A stretch of 64,000 nt of DNA from assembly GCF_002127325.2 (NCBI RefSeq), contig NC_035433.2, positions 128,782,695 to 128,846,694 on the forward strand, written 5' to 3'. Positions within the stretch are counted from its first letter, which is position 1. Each line of letters starts with the position of its first letter. The notes under the pieces were generated by a model. It worked only from the letters and a program-made list of their open reading frames with translations. It searched no databases and was not told the DNA's origin. The DNA is from Helianthus annuus. Lineage: Eukaryota; Streptophyta; Magnoliopsida; Asterales; Asteraceae. The position numbers and the translations under genes are program-made. Below, in pieces: positions 22,455 through 33,862 of this stretch.

Positions 22455-24044
22455 TTGAACATCAGGCAGCGACGTTGGATGGAAACTTTGAATGATTATG
22501 ACTGTGAGATAAGATACCATCCAGGCAAGGCAAATGTGGTTGCCGATGCCTTAAGTAGAAAGGAGAGAGTAAAGCCTATAAGAATCAATGCCAAGAGCAT
22601 TGAGATAAAGAATAGTTTGAATGAAAGGTTATTAGCTGCGCAGAAGGAAGCTGTATTGGAAGCTAACTATCCTGATGAAAAGCTAGGAGTAACTGAAGAG
22701 CAGTTATCCTATGGCAAGGACGGAATCCTGAGGTTAAATGGACGAATATGGGTTCCAGTTTATGGAGGACTTCGGGATGTTATCCTCCAGGAAGCCCACA
22801 GTTCTAAATATTCCGTTCATCCTGGAGCTGATAAGATGTACCAGGATCTGAAGGCAAACTATTGGTGGATAGGCTTGAAGAAGTCTATAGCTGCCTATGT
22901 AGCTAAATGCTTGACGTGCGCTCAAGTCAAAGCTGAACATCAAAAGCCGTCAGGTTTGCTTCAACAGCCTGAACTTCCCACCTGGAAGTGGGAAATGGTG
23001 ACAATGGATTTTATCACCAAGTTTCCAAAGACAAAGAAAGGAAATGATACTATATGGGTCATAGTAGATAGACTGACTAAGTCAGTACATTTCCTACCCA
23101 TTAAGGAGACTTATAGCCCCGACATGTTAGCCCAATTGTACGTAGATAAGATTGTATCGCTTCATGGCGTACCAGTGTCTATTATCTCGGACAGAGATAC
23201 TAGATACACATCACATTTTTGGAAAAGTTTCCAACAGTCTTTGGGCACACATCTGAATTTTAGTACGGCTTACCATCCTCAGATGGATGGGCAGAGTGAG
23301 CGTACCATTCAAACTCTAGAAGACATGCTTCGTGCATGTGTAATTGATTTAGGTGGTAGTTGGGATAAGCACCTGCCATTGATCGAGTTCTCCTATAACA
23401 ATAGCTACCATACGAGCATTCAGGCTGCACCTTTTGAGGCATTATATGGTAGGAAATGCAGAACGCCTATTTGTTGGGCAGAAGTATGAGAAGCTCAATT
23501 ATCAGGACCTGAAATAGTCTTCGAAACGACGGACAAGATTGTCTAGATTCGTGACCGCCTGAAAGCTTCCAGGGATAGGCAGAAAAGTTATGCTGATAAA
23601 AGGCGAAAACCTCTGAAGTTTGAGGTTGGAGATAAGGTTCTGCTTAAAGTGTCGCCCTGGAAAGGGGTGATGCGATTTGGTAAGAAAGGTAAGTAAAGCC
23701 CAAGATATATAGGACCATTTGAGATCATCGAATGTGTAGGAACAATGGCTTATAAGTTAAACTTAACTGAAGAGCTCAGTGGTATTCACAGTGTATTCCA
23801 CATCTGCAATCTGAACAAATGCCTAGCTGATGAATCACTAGTCAGACCACATACAGATGTGCATATAGATGAGAGCTTGAAATTTGTGGAAAAACCTTTG
23901 TCGATTGAGAATCTACAGGTAAAGAAGCTTCGAAGGAAGCATGTGCCTATTGTCAAGGTTAAATGGGATGCCCGCAGAGGTCCCGAGTACACGTGGGAGG
24001 TAGAGTCCACAATGAAAGAAAAGTACCCTCATTTATTTCAGTAA
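22455..24044 (+). pseudogene. pol: Integrase and chromodomain-like end of the large gypsy element
   Basis: The RNase H tail is followed by an HHCC zinc-binding region ([16 protein letters not shown]) and a DDE core with [22 protein letters not shown] and [18 protein letters not shown]. The GPFEI C-terminal region follows, then a chromodomain-like segment, [19 protein letters not shown], ending YPHLFQ. In-frame stops at 23487 (TGA), 23544 (TAG) and 23694 (TAA) make it non-functional. In chromoviruses the C-terminal domain biases integration toward heterochromatin. Confidence 0.85.
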
Positions 24045-24067
24045 ATCTCGAGGTCGAGATTTCTTTT

Positions 24068-24080
24068 AAGGGGGTGAGGA
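24068..24080 (+). other. Polypurine tract of the large gypsy element
   Basis: AAGGGGGTGAGGA directly abuts the 3' LTR start at 24081 and would prime plus-strand DNA synthesis. Confidence 0.8.
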
Positions 24081-26841
24081 TGTAACACCTCGAAAATTCA
24101 TGTCCAATAATATATCGACACGTGTCATAAACTTAAAACGTGTAAAGGATTGATTTAGAGGGACTAAAATTGACAAACAAGGAATCTATGTGTGTAAAAG
24201 GATTCAAAGTGTCAACAATGAATAAATATATCTTTCAATAACCCTACATGATGTTTATACCCTTAAACGAATAAATCATGGATCATACGAAGCTAACTGT
24301 GAAAGAAAGTGAGGAATTACAAACTACAGGGGTTAAATGTGTCAACATGTTCAAAGTATACCTCTGAGTGACCTTTTAGCAAACCCGAAGCTTTGTAATG
24401 ATTAATTATACTCACAAGAATAAATGATAAATATTTCACAAGGTTTCGATTAAGTATGAGAAAGTTATGACAATATTCGTATATGAGGGGTTAAAAGCGT
24501 CAACGTTGAAATTTATGGCTTTACGGGTGATCACAAAGTTAACCGAGGACTTAAAGGTGTTTGGTTATGCCTTGGAGCCCTTAAAAGTCAAGTTAGAGGG
24601 TTGAAATTGTAAGAAACAAGCTTAAAACCACGTTTAGAAGGACCAGGGACCAAAACTGCAAATAGTTGAAACATGTGCAACCTGACCCGACCTTCACACG
24701 GGCCGCGTAAGACCCCTGCCTTGGCTTACGCGGGCCGCCTAAGGTGCCCAGCATCAGAAAAATATGCCAGCTGCCAGTTCAGCCTGTTTAACCGACTTAG
24801 GGAGCTTGATTATGATACCTGGGGCTTGTTTGATGGTTTTAAAGGGTCTAGGGACACTTGGAATGATCCTATAACACTTGTAGACTTGTTTGTAATGATC
24901 TAAAGGCATCAAGAACTCCTATATAAGAACCCATTTGTTGCAAGACTTGGACACTTGCATTCAAAACCTTCACAACTCATTTCTGGAGCTCTCTGGTCAG
25001 TAACCAAGCCTTCTTAGGATCCATAGTCTTGCTTAGGACTATTGTAAGTGTACTTAACCTTTCTTAATTCAGTTTTGCTTAGTTTATTAGCTTAAAGTAA
25101 AAACCGTCATAATTAAGATTTGACTCCGTCATTAATCTTAAATTCTCCAGTCAAAATTCAAATTGAAAGTACCTATGAGTTGGTAATTATGTGGGCAATA
25201 AACCCTTAAAAGGGCACCCTCTGATTCCCACTCTAGCTAGGTCAATTGTCTCGTCAAAGTTAATCTTAAAAAGTCAACAGAAAGCTTATTTTCAAATTAA
25301 TGCATAATTAGCAATGTAGAAGCTATGCAACCTGTTTTGTCATTAATATAACTTGGTAATTAATGTAAGAACATGTCTAAACATGTTCAACTCGACAATT
25401 TTCAGTTTAAGCTTGGTTCGGAACCGAAAGTCGCAAAAGTAGACTTTTTCTTTGACTTTCAGTTCTGACCCATTTGAGCATAGTTTAGAAATGCCTTAGA
25501 GCTTAATTAGGACTAGGTTTCATGTTGGTATAACCCTCTGTGATTATACAACTTGATTCATTAGTTATCCGATTCACATGCATGTTTCTGTTAATTGCTT
25601 AAGTGTTGACTATTATGCCCATATGACCTTAAAATGTGATTTTTAAAAATATAAAAGAATAGAAACCTTAGTTACTGATTTATAAACTTGTCCCTAAAAT
25701 TTGACATCAGTTTAAGGTCTAGACTAAGAGTTATGCTCATTAGCGTAATTAGAAAGCTTTTTAGTAATTAAATGGCGTAATTAGCATATAGCCTATCTAA
25801 ACCCAATTTTTAATATCAAACTTTTTACCTACTGATATAAAATAATATTTTGGGATTTTTGAATATTTTTATTTATTTTTAAGCTGAGCATAACTTAGAA
25901 TTCTAAGCTTGATTCGGTAATTGCCGGTTTTGCCCTTTGGGCTATAAAATGAGTTTTACAAATCCTTTTGATACCAAACCTTTTTCTACTGATCTAATAT
26001 GATAAATAAAATGTTTTGAGCCTTCTGGAATAATAAAAATATCAGCTTTCCTTTAAAAACCCGGAAATGGCTCCAAATCGCCTTTTTAAGCGTTTTTAAC
26101 GCATAGTATGTATTAAAACTATTTTAAACATATAAGGGTTGATGCCTACTGATATATTCAATAGATTTTTATATTTTAACAGTAAGCAAAAGTTTTAAAC
26201 TCAGGTTTCCAGTTTTGACCTTTTAAGCCTATGTGAAATTACCAAAATGCCCCTAAGGTGCATAGTTTAGTTATAAATGATAAATTTCACATATAGGTAA
26301 TACCCTACTGATATAACTTATTAAATTAAGTATTTTTACTGATTACATCAGACCCAAAACTCAGATTTATATTTAAACTCTTTCATAACCTTTTAAATGA
26401 CCAAAATGCCCTTACGGGGCAAAATTTGAGTTTAAATTCATATCGGGCATAATAGAAGATATCTTACTGATGTCACAACATATTTCAGGCATATTAACTT
26501 AGGAAACTTGTATATGACTCTTATGGTTACTCGTTACACACTTTTCGCGTTCGGATCGGCTTATGTAACTAGTCTGCATATATTAGCCGAAACGGGTCAA
26601 ACCATATCGTTTTTGTCTCAAACTCCAGAACGTGTTTAGTTTACCCATATTAAACAAGTATCCAAGCTTGTCGGGTCAAAACCACATTCTAAACCGGTCT
26701 TCGCTTTATCATGCGTTTGAACCGTGTCTTCCTTTTTAAAACTAACCGGACTAAGTCTAAGCTTAATTAAAGACCCGTTATGATTCTAATAGGTTATTAA
26801 AAACCTTCGTTCCAGATTAGGAGCCCAGTAAAAGCTACGTG

Positions 26842-27335
26842 TGTAGGTCCCCTTGATGTTATGGATCTTCACAGAATCGTTTATCTAACCTAGAGTGCGG
26901 AATCCTCTAGATCAGATTGTAGCAGAAAACGTGTAGAACACAGAAACAGCAATTCCAATCAAACCGGGTTTTATTGATTATCTATCAAGATTGATTACAA
27001 TCAATCAAACCCTAAACACAAATCCCTAATTTCGTCCAAGCTAGCTCTCACGAAATTATGTCTCTCTCAAACTCTGTTTTGGCTGATTAACCTTAACCCT
27101 AATGTCTAACCTTGTTTATATAACACAAGGTTCACAACTGGGCTAGGTTAAAGACTCCTGGGCTGCGAATTGGACAGGCCCAATTCGCCCCCCATCACCC
27201 AATCCTTTGGGTTTAGTTAGCCCAAACATTACAACTAACTATTACAAAGCTAAACCCGCTAACTGTTTATCGTTTAACTAATTACAAGATATCCAAAGAC
27301 CAAATCTAAGCTGTTGTCACAAACATGCACCAACA
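26842..27335 (-). repeat. 3' LTR of the young copia element
   Basis: On the minus strand it starts TGTTGGTGCATG and ends GGACCTACA. It is followed on the plus strand by AACTCCCCCTTG, the complement of the purine tract. A TATA-type TATATAAA lies on the minus strand at 27115-27122. Confidence 0.9.
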
Positions 27336-28191
27336 AACTCCCCCTTGACAATAGCTTCATAAAAACTTTGTCTTCAGTCAAAACTTTGTCTTTTGTCTTC
27401 TTGCAATCTTCAAGTAATCTTGCACTGTCATTGGTCTTTGGATAGCTTCAGCTTCAATAGCTTCTGTCAGCAACAGACTCCCCCTAAGCTGATGCATCCA
27501 ATCACCAAATCTTCAACACGTTAGCGTTTGAGTAAACTCCAGTTCAGCATTTTCACAGCAATCTTCAAACTCTTCAATCTTGTCTGCAATATAGAAAGGA
27601 GGTTCTACCATGCAGCCAATCAAACTCTCATCTTCACACTTCACAGCAACGTCTCAGCAACATACCGCTTCAATCTGTATACTATAAAACAAACATCTCG
27701 AGAAACCATAAGAATTTTTCAACATAAGTTAAATAAATTATTATTTTTCAAGAGATTAGTTAAACTGTATAACAGATTAAGCTTTTTCAACTTATCACCA
27801 TCACGCAAAACACTTTGCTCAAACACACAAGAACCTGCAGAAGTTAAAATGTGAACTCGCTTACTAACACCGTCTCCCCCTATCAGTAACAATTCCTCCT
27901 TGAATAACAGTTTTCCGTACGTTAAGAATTTTAAACAGAAAAAGACACTATTTTTGGATTTTTTATATTTTCTGAAAGCAAGTAAATAACAAAAGCAATA
28001 AACACTCTATTTTTGTGAGAATCACTGGTAAGAAAATCATATAATTCTTTATTTAATTTTTCGTGAAAAGCAGTTCAAGACGATTACCAGTATGTTTGTC
28101 CACTTAAACAAAATGCATGAACATTTCAAGTACCATTACCATATGATACGTTAAGGTAATTTTAATTTCTGAAATACGAGCGTGTCCCACT

Positions 28192-28258
28192 TCAGGATAT
28201 ACCCCCGCGATCAAGGTATGCACAAAGATTCATCGTAGTAGGTGAGTATACTGATATC
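28192..28258 (-). other. Conserved 3' non-coding block (young copia copy)
   Basis: On the minus strand it reads GATATCAGTATACTCACCT and ends GTGGGACAC, matching both ends of the blocks at 9871-9949 and 47717-47796, while the centre differs. Confidence 0.55.
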
Positions 28259-28599
28259 ATCCTTCAAGATATCATGACTGTGTCTAGATCGGCATAAAAT
28301 CTGTTTTATCATGTTTTAATTGCTTAACAACGAACACCCAAATAAATATTAATCAAATCCTGGAAATATAAACAGCACACTCTATCATGCAAGTATCTTC
28401 CCTACCACATATTTCACAAGTCCAATCCAAATTTCTGAAATCTTAACTGGGAATAGGTTGAGAAGAGAACAGAATAGATCTTTAGTAGAGATGGTATAAT
28501 ATACAGATCAAATGAGATTTTCTCAGTTTGATATAGGTTTATTGGGTTTCTTTTGGGCACTAGAGGGCCTCTTTCGGGTGTATTAGATCTATAGCGCGA

Positions 28600-28698
28600 C
28601 AACGAACAGCTAGGTCAGCATGTATCTGGATGCAGCAGAAGCTGTCGTTGCCTAGCACCTCCAGGTCAGCATATATCTGGATGCAGCAGAGGAGGTAC
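28600..28698 (-). other. Twin stem-loops with the same loop and different stems
   Basis: Two copies of AGGTCAGCAT-TATCTGGATGCAGCAGA (one variable base) start at 28612 and 28663. The first is enclosed by CAACGAACAGCT and AGCTGTCGTTG, the second by GCACCTCC and GGAGGTAC. Each flank pair is self-complementary, but the two stems are unrelated in sequence. Confidence 0.6.
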
Positions 28699-29251
28699 AC
28701 GACTTTTTTCAGAGAAGATTTCAGAATCAGATCAAAATTGTGTGTATCGGGAAATATACAGACATTCAAATAGAAATGAGCTAATTCCAAGTGACTATCT
28801 TTCCTGGGGTCATGTACAATTTTAGTTCTAACAGACAGACAGCCAAGATATCCCTAGTTGAAACAACAGTATAAAGACCCAAAACTTCAGATTTTGGCAA
28901 TCTATCAACACCAGAATTAAGGTCATTAAACCATACACCACTGATGTGTTCCCCACTCATATTCAGTTCATTTAAGTTTATATCATATTGGTAAGTTGAT
29001 TATTTCATGCTTTTTGCCTACTGGTACATCATATAATGAAGCTGCTATCACACTTAAACAATTTAGGTTCAACTTCAGTGTGACAGTCTAACTTGCCGAT
29101 GTACTATCATTTCTTCTTTTTCACACAGTGATAACTCATTTTTTATTTTCTATTTTTTTTGTGTTTTTGATTTTTCAATTTTTTTTTTTTGTATTTTTGA
29201 TTTTTTAAAGAAAAGCAGTAAACTATTTACAAAATTCTTATGAAAAACCAG

Positions 29252-29460
29252 TTATTCAGGATTCCTCATCCCGTCGAGTTCGACTAAATGTTCAAAGCGA
29301 GCCCAGTCAAATGCTTTAGTATAAAGATCTGCCAGGTTATCTTCTGTGTCGACTCAGCACTTTGAACTTCAATTTAAATCATTTAAAATATATACATATC
29401 AAACAATCTCACACCCCCCGCCATGTGCCTAGAGCAGCCACTATCAACATAAGTTGATAA
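29252..29460 (-). pseudogene. pol: Residual pol: protease active site fused to RNase H tail
   Basis: On the minus strand TYVDSGCSRHMAG, the copia protease active-site motif, begins at 29454. Shortly after it a different segment reads LADLYTKAF and ends at TAA (29252-29254), the C-terminus of copia RNase H. Integrase, RT and most of RNase H are deleted between about 29355 and 29400. The protease motif lies in a different frame from the gag stop. Confidence 0.75.
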
Positions 29461-29497
29461 TCCTCCTTAGCAGCTCCTGCACACACTAACTTAGAAA

Positions 29498-31471
29498 TTA
29501 GTTAGATTGGGGGACCCAAGCCTTAATGGTCTTGGGTCGTCCAAATTCACCAACCACTGGAACATCCATCCAATATCCATTACTCCTAACTGGAGTCTTG
29601 GATCGTAGACCTGTTGGAATTTGATTTTGATTTCCACTAGGTCTTTGGTCCTGAGGGTTCCTATACACATTTGGACAATTTGACCGTTGGAAATTTTGAT
29701 TCTGAAACCTTGAATTTTGATTCCAAGAAGCATTATTGTTATAATTTCTAAAGCCATTGTTATAAAAAGTTCGACCACCATTATTTTGGTATCGATTTTG
29801 ATATTGACATTGACTTCTGAAATTATTAGAATTAAAATTGTTCATTCTAGGTGAACTGCTTCTAGGTCTCTGATATCTGCCTGGTGGAGATCTAGGCTGA
29901 AATCTAGGTTGATTTCTTTGAAAACTTGGAACTTGTGGAGTTCCTGTTCCAGCCTTATCTACACCAACAACAACATTCTGTGGTTGCTTGGGAGCAGATT
30001 TCTTTGGAGAGTTGGACTCTCTCTCCTGCTTATCACCACTTTTCTCTGGTGACTTCTCTCTCTTCCTCTCATTCACTTGTGCTTCATTCTTTATGTTAGG
30101 ACAGCAGCTAGCTACATGTCCTTTGGTGTGACATTTGAAGCACGATCTCTTTTTCGAAAACTTCTTATTGGAAGTCTTTGAACTGGATTCAGATTTCTTT
30201 GTCTGACAACTTGATTTCACATTATTGCTTGACCCAACCTGATTCCCGTCAATAACTTCGTCAACTTTTTGCTTACCTTTCTTCAAAGGACAACAACTCG
30301 CCACGTGCCCTTTGTTGTGACATTTAAAACAAGATATTTTCTCTTTGTTTGATCCCTTTTTAAATGTGTTGGTCTTTTTGTCTTCAGTATCCTCATCCAC
30401 TTTATGAGGTGTACTGTTAGACCCAACAGATTCTTTCAAAGAAACTGGACTACTTGGCAAGTCCACAGCTATCTGATCCACTACATGTGCAGTGGTTACA
30501 AAATCAGTTAGCTCATCTTCAGTTGGTAAAAATGAGTAGTCAGAAGATGAAGCTTTAGTAAACCCCACCCCTGTTTTATCATTACTTATTTTTAAACCTT
30601 TTTGAATTTGAGTTCTGACTAACGAAGAATTTCCAAAATTATGTAACTTCCCCTGAAGTTCTACAATTTTGGCTTGTGCATCAGCCAATTCTGTGCACTT
30701 TTCTGAAAGCTCGTTAGTCTTTTCTTTCACAGTTTCACGAGCCAAATCAATGACCTGTAACAGTTCATTGACTTTGCTTGTTAAACTGCTAATTTCCTGT
30801 TCATTTGATTTGAGTTTTTCTAAACAGTTTGACTCTCTTTTAATCAAAAGAACATTTAACTCTTTTCGGTTTTCCAAATCAGCTAACAGAATGTTGTTTT
30901 GCTCCGATAGTCTGTCAACTTCACTCTGTAGTTCAGTGCAATTATGACACGTATGACTTACAGGTTCTGGTGTTACCTTCACCTCTGTTGTAAGTTCATT
31001 CACACCATTCATGCACTTTGAAACTTCTGCAGCCTTCTTCTCAGCCTTCTGTTCAAGAGCTTTCTTCTTCTCTTCTTTCACAGCAACTGCTTCTTCATCT
31101 AACGCACAATCCCCTACACTCTGTCTTGATGAATTCTGATAGCGTTTTCGTAAAGCTTCCCACAGATCATAAGAAGTCCCATAGTGCTTGATGGTATGTT
31201 TAATTTCCTCAGGCAGGGACATCTTTATCACTGCTAAAGCTTTCTTCTCAGCATCAACCATCAGTTTTTCAGATTCATCCATCTTGTCATAAGAAATCAC
31301 TTTTGTCCTCCCTTCAACACGACGTGTAGGAGCAATGTATCCATCTATAATACAATACCACATTCTGGTATCTTCGCTCTTCACAGCCAATTCAAACTCC
31401 TCCTTCCAGACAGCATATTCGTTAACATTTGTAAGGTTTGGCCACTTCTCGACATTGTCCACTTTAACCAT
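29498..31471 (-). CDS. gag: Intact Gag of the young copia element
   Basis: The 657-codon frame begins MVKVDNVEKWPNLTN. It has a UBN2/gag_2-like capsid domain (residues about 10-130, with YDLWEALRKRYQNSS), then Lys/Glu-rich and heptad-like coiled-coil segments (about 135-300). Two nearly identical CCHC knuckles, CFKCHNKGHVASCCP and CFKCHTKGHVASCCP, are separated by about 60 residues. The tail is rich in Asn, Gln, Arg and Pro with RSPPGRYQRPRSSSP. It would bind and package element RNA in cytoplasmic particles. It is the only large retroelement frame here without a visible defect. Confidence 0.85.
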   Translation of the reverse strand: MVKVDNVEKWPNLTNVNEYAVWKEEFELAVKSEDTRMWYCIIDGYIAPTRRVEGRTKVISYDKMDESEKLMVDAEKKALAVIKMSLPEEIKHTIKHYGTSYDLWEALRKRYQNSSRQSVGDCALDEEAVAVKEEKKKALEQKAEKKAAEVSKCMNGVNELTTEVKVTPEPVSHTCHNCTELQSEVDRLSEQNNILLADLENRKELNVLLIKRESNCLEKLKSNEQEISSLTSKVNELLQVIDLARETVKEKTNELSEKCTELADAQAKIVELQGKLHNFGNSSLVRTQIQKGLKISNDKTGVGFTKASSSDYSFLPTEDELTDFVTTAHVVDQIAVDLPSSPVSLKESVGSNSTPHKVDEDTEDKKTNTFKKGSNKEKISCFKCHNKGHVASCCPLKKGKQKVDEVIDGNQVGSSNNVKSSCQTKKSESSSKTSNKKFSKKRSCFKCHTKGHVASCCPNIKNEAQVNERKREKSPEKSGDKQERESNSPKKSAPKQPQNVVVGVDKAGTGTPQVPSFQRNQPRFQPRSPPGRYQRPRSSSPRMNNFNSNNFRSQCQYQNRYQNNGGRTFYNNGFRNYNNNASWNQNSRFQNQNFQRSNCPNVYRNPQDQRPSGNQNQIPTGLRSKTPVRSNGYWMDVPVVGEFGRPKTIKAWVPQSN

Positions 31472-31765
31472 CTTTAAACACGTTTTACCGTAACCGTACT
31501 GATAAAACCGTACAATATTTTTCCGAAAATTGTTTTTACCAAATTATACCTTTAGAATCGTCTCGAAAAGACGAATCCAATGATATATAATGTCAAAAAC
31601 CGAATTCGGGATTTTCCAGAGTCTTTTTTTTGTCCTAAAAATCCAAGGAATCTAACGGCGCAAACGGTTCTGTCAAACGAGGTACGGATCAATTTCTATT
31701 TTCAAAACACTGAAATATTTTCGACGCTTGCCAACAAAAATTCCACCACTTTATTCCTCTACTAG

Positions 31766-32125
31766 ATTCGCTGGTTTTGAGTTAAATTCGCTGCTTTTGA
31801 GCTAAATTCGCTGATCAGTTTAAGTTTGCTGGTTATTTCGCTGAAATGGCTAATTTCGCTGGTTTACTTTCGCTGGTCAAAATCGCCGCTTAATTTCGCT
31901 GAAACCGTGATAATTTCGTTGTGGAAAATTATTACGATTACCAAAGTCGCCTTTGGATTTTAAATTCGCTTATCAGTTAATTTCGCTGGGACAGATCAAT
32001 GCAATAGTTAAATTCGCTAGAGTATTTCGCTGGTCAGTTAAATTCTCTGGTTTCTCAGCAAATTTAACTATCTTGTTCAACAAGCAGCTAATTTCGCCAA
32101 TCAGTTAATTTCGCAGATCTGCAAA
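31766..32125 (-). repeat. Reiterated TTCGCTG words in the young copia leader
   Basis: About 15 or more copies of TTCGCTG or near variants (often preceded by TAAT or TAAA) occur on the plus strand, spaced roughly 15-30 bases, between the primer site and gag. On the element's sense strand the word is CAGCGAA. The architecture matches the SIRE-like leaders but the word differs. Confidence 0.75.
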
Positions 32126-32508
32126 TTTTGGAAGGTTAATCTTTTCGAAATTCTGATTATTCTCCAACACAATTCTGCAAAATCAAACAAGCAAATCAGT
32201 CAACTTTTGATGAAAATTTTTATGAAATTTATGAAGAACACGAAGAACAGTCTTCGAATCTTCAAGAAATTCAGCCAAAATTCTTCAAAACTATCAACCA
32301 AAAACAATCCTGCAAACCCTAAAACCTGCAAAACAGCAAACAAACAACCCAAAAGATCAAAATAGCCAAAATTTTCGAAAATTTTATCAAACCCACATGA
32401 ATTTCGAAAATTTTTTAAAACCCTAATTTTTCAGGTTTAACAAAAATTTCGAAATCACTCCCTGTTTCTGCAGCAAACAATTCTGAACCGAGCAATCAAG
32501 AGCCTAAC

Positions 32509-32520
32509 GCTCTGATACCA
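32509..32520 (-). other. Primer-binding site of the young copia element
   Basis: The plus strand reads GCTCTGATACCA, the complement of the Met-tRNA site, two bases from the 5' LTR at 32523. Confidence 0.9.
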
Positions 32521-32522
32521 AT

Positions 32523-33016
32523 TGTAGGTCCCCTTGATGTTATGGATCTTCACAGAATCGTTTATCTAACCTAGAGTGCGGAATCCTCTAGATCAGATTG
32601 TAGCAGAAAACGTGTAGAACACAGAAACAACAATTCCAATCAAACCGGGTTTTATTGATTGTCTATCAAGATTGATTACAATCAATCAAACCCTAAACAC
32701 AAATCCCTAATTTCGTCCAAGCTAGCTCTCACGAAATTATGTCTCTCTCAAACTCTGTTTTGGCTGATTAACCTTAACCCTAATGTCTAACCTTGTTTAT
32801 ATAACACAAGGTTCACAACTGGGCTAGGTTAAAGACTCCTGGGCTGCGAATTGGACAGGCCCAATTCGCCCCCCATCACCCAATCCTTTGGGTTTAGTTA
32901 GCCCAAACATTACAACTAACTATTACAAAGCTAAACCCGCTAACTGTTTATCGTTTAACTAATTACAAGATATCCAAAGACCAAATCTAAGCTGTTGTCA
33001 CAAACATGCACCAACA
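32523..33016 (-). repeat. 5' LTR of the young copia element
   Basis: It is the same length (494 bp) as 26842-27335 with two mismatches by eye, and is followed by the target duplication ACGTG at 33017-33021. Confidence 0.9.
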
Positions 33017-33862
33017 ACGTGCACTTGCTGTATTTGATTTATACTTTCCTCAGGTAAATACTCTTAACTTATTTTCCCTATATGGGCTTGGGATACGGTA
33101 CTATAAAAGTACCGCTTGGTCGGGTGTGTAGTTATTTATATCGGATTGTGATTTATGTATTTACATGACCCGTTTAATATGTATTATTTGGTGTATGGCC
33201 TTTGGGGGTTAAATGACCATGTCCCGGATATCCTTGGCATCATTCAAAGAAATGGCCACGACCTAAACACGGGGTGTAGGCGTACACCTGACAGCTGCAT
33301 ATGTAAAAACTGGTAGCCCACTTAAAGGAATCAGCCTTGTGGGTATTATACCTGTGGTGTGTTAGTTAATCTAGACCGGCCCTACAAACCGGCCCTGATG
33401 GACGACAAATAAGTAAAACTGTATACAAGATTATTTTTAAATAATTGTCCCAAGTTATAAAAGATATTTTTGCCGAAGTGCATTCAAATCGATTTTCAAA
33501 CCCTTTTTCAAAATGAGTCAGTTAAGTTGTATTTACCAGTGTAAACTGATGTATTTTCCAAAAAGGCTAAGTGCAGGTACTATACGTAATAGGCTGGCTA
33601 CTCCAGGCATCAATAATCAAGTCTCGCAAGCTCTAGATGTCAAAGTCTATTGAACAGTTTTCCTTTTTATTCGATCCGCCTGTGGATCTGTTTCAACTGT
33701 TTTGTAATACTTAATATTACAATTTATTCGGTTGAAATAAAATCTATCTTTTGCTTCCGCTGTGCATTTAAATTTGTGTTGTTTGACTATGATGATATCA
33801 ACTACGTCATGATACTCCCCACCGGGCCCACCGGTAATACGTGGAAATATCGGGGTGTGACA

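Larger units (their letters stand above)
27336..29251 (-). other. 3' non-coding region of the young copia element
   Basis: No coding frame with known motifs is present. It contains the conserved block at 28192-28258, two stem-loops at 28600-28698 and a poly-T-rich stretch near 29140-29205 that also follows pol in the SIRE-like element (48300-48400). Confidence 0.6.
26842..33016 (-). mobile_element. Young non-autonomous copia element (gag only) inside the gypsy 3' LTR
   Basis: Identical-length LTRs (26842-27335 and 32523-33016) differ at two bases by eye. The target duplication ACGTG (26837-26841 and 33017-33021) is perfect. The primer-binding site (32509-32520) and purine tract (27336-27346) set the orientation as minus. 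Gag is an intact 657-codon frame. Protease is cut off shortly after its active site and joined to the last codons of RNase H, so integrase and reverse transcriptase are absent. It must have been mobilised in trans, or lost pol very soon after insertion. Confidence 0.9.
14936..33862 (+). mobile_element. Ty3/gypsy chromovirus (Tekay/Del-like), full length with nested copia
   Basis: LTRs of about 3.6 kb begin TGTAACACCTCG and end GGGTGTGACA. They are flanked by a perfect target duplication AGCGC (14931-14935 and 33863-33867). A Met-tRNA primer site follows the 5' LTR and a purine tract precedes the 3' LTR. One reading frame (19464-24044) covers Gag, protease, RT, RNase H, integrase and a C-terminal chromodomain-like region, broken by five stops and no frameshift. 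The 3' LTR is split by the copia element at 26842-33016. Gag zinc fingers and the integrase C-terminus place it near the Tekay/Del lineage. Confidence 0.9.
24081..33862 (+). repeat. 3' LTR of the large gypsy element, split by a copia insertion
   Basis: LTR segments are 24081-26841 and 33022-33862 (33017-33021 is the copia duplication). Comparison with the 5' LTR shows the uninterrupted target AGCTACGTGCACTTGC, confirming the insertion point. Relative to the 5' LTR there is an extra stretch near 25670-25690 and a 9-bp duplication near 33823. Confidence 0.9.
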
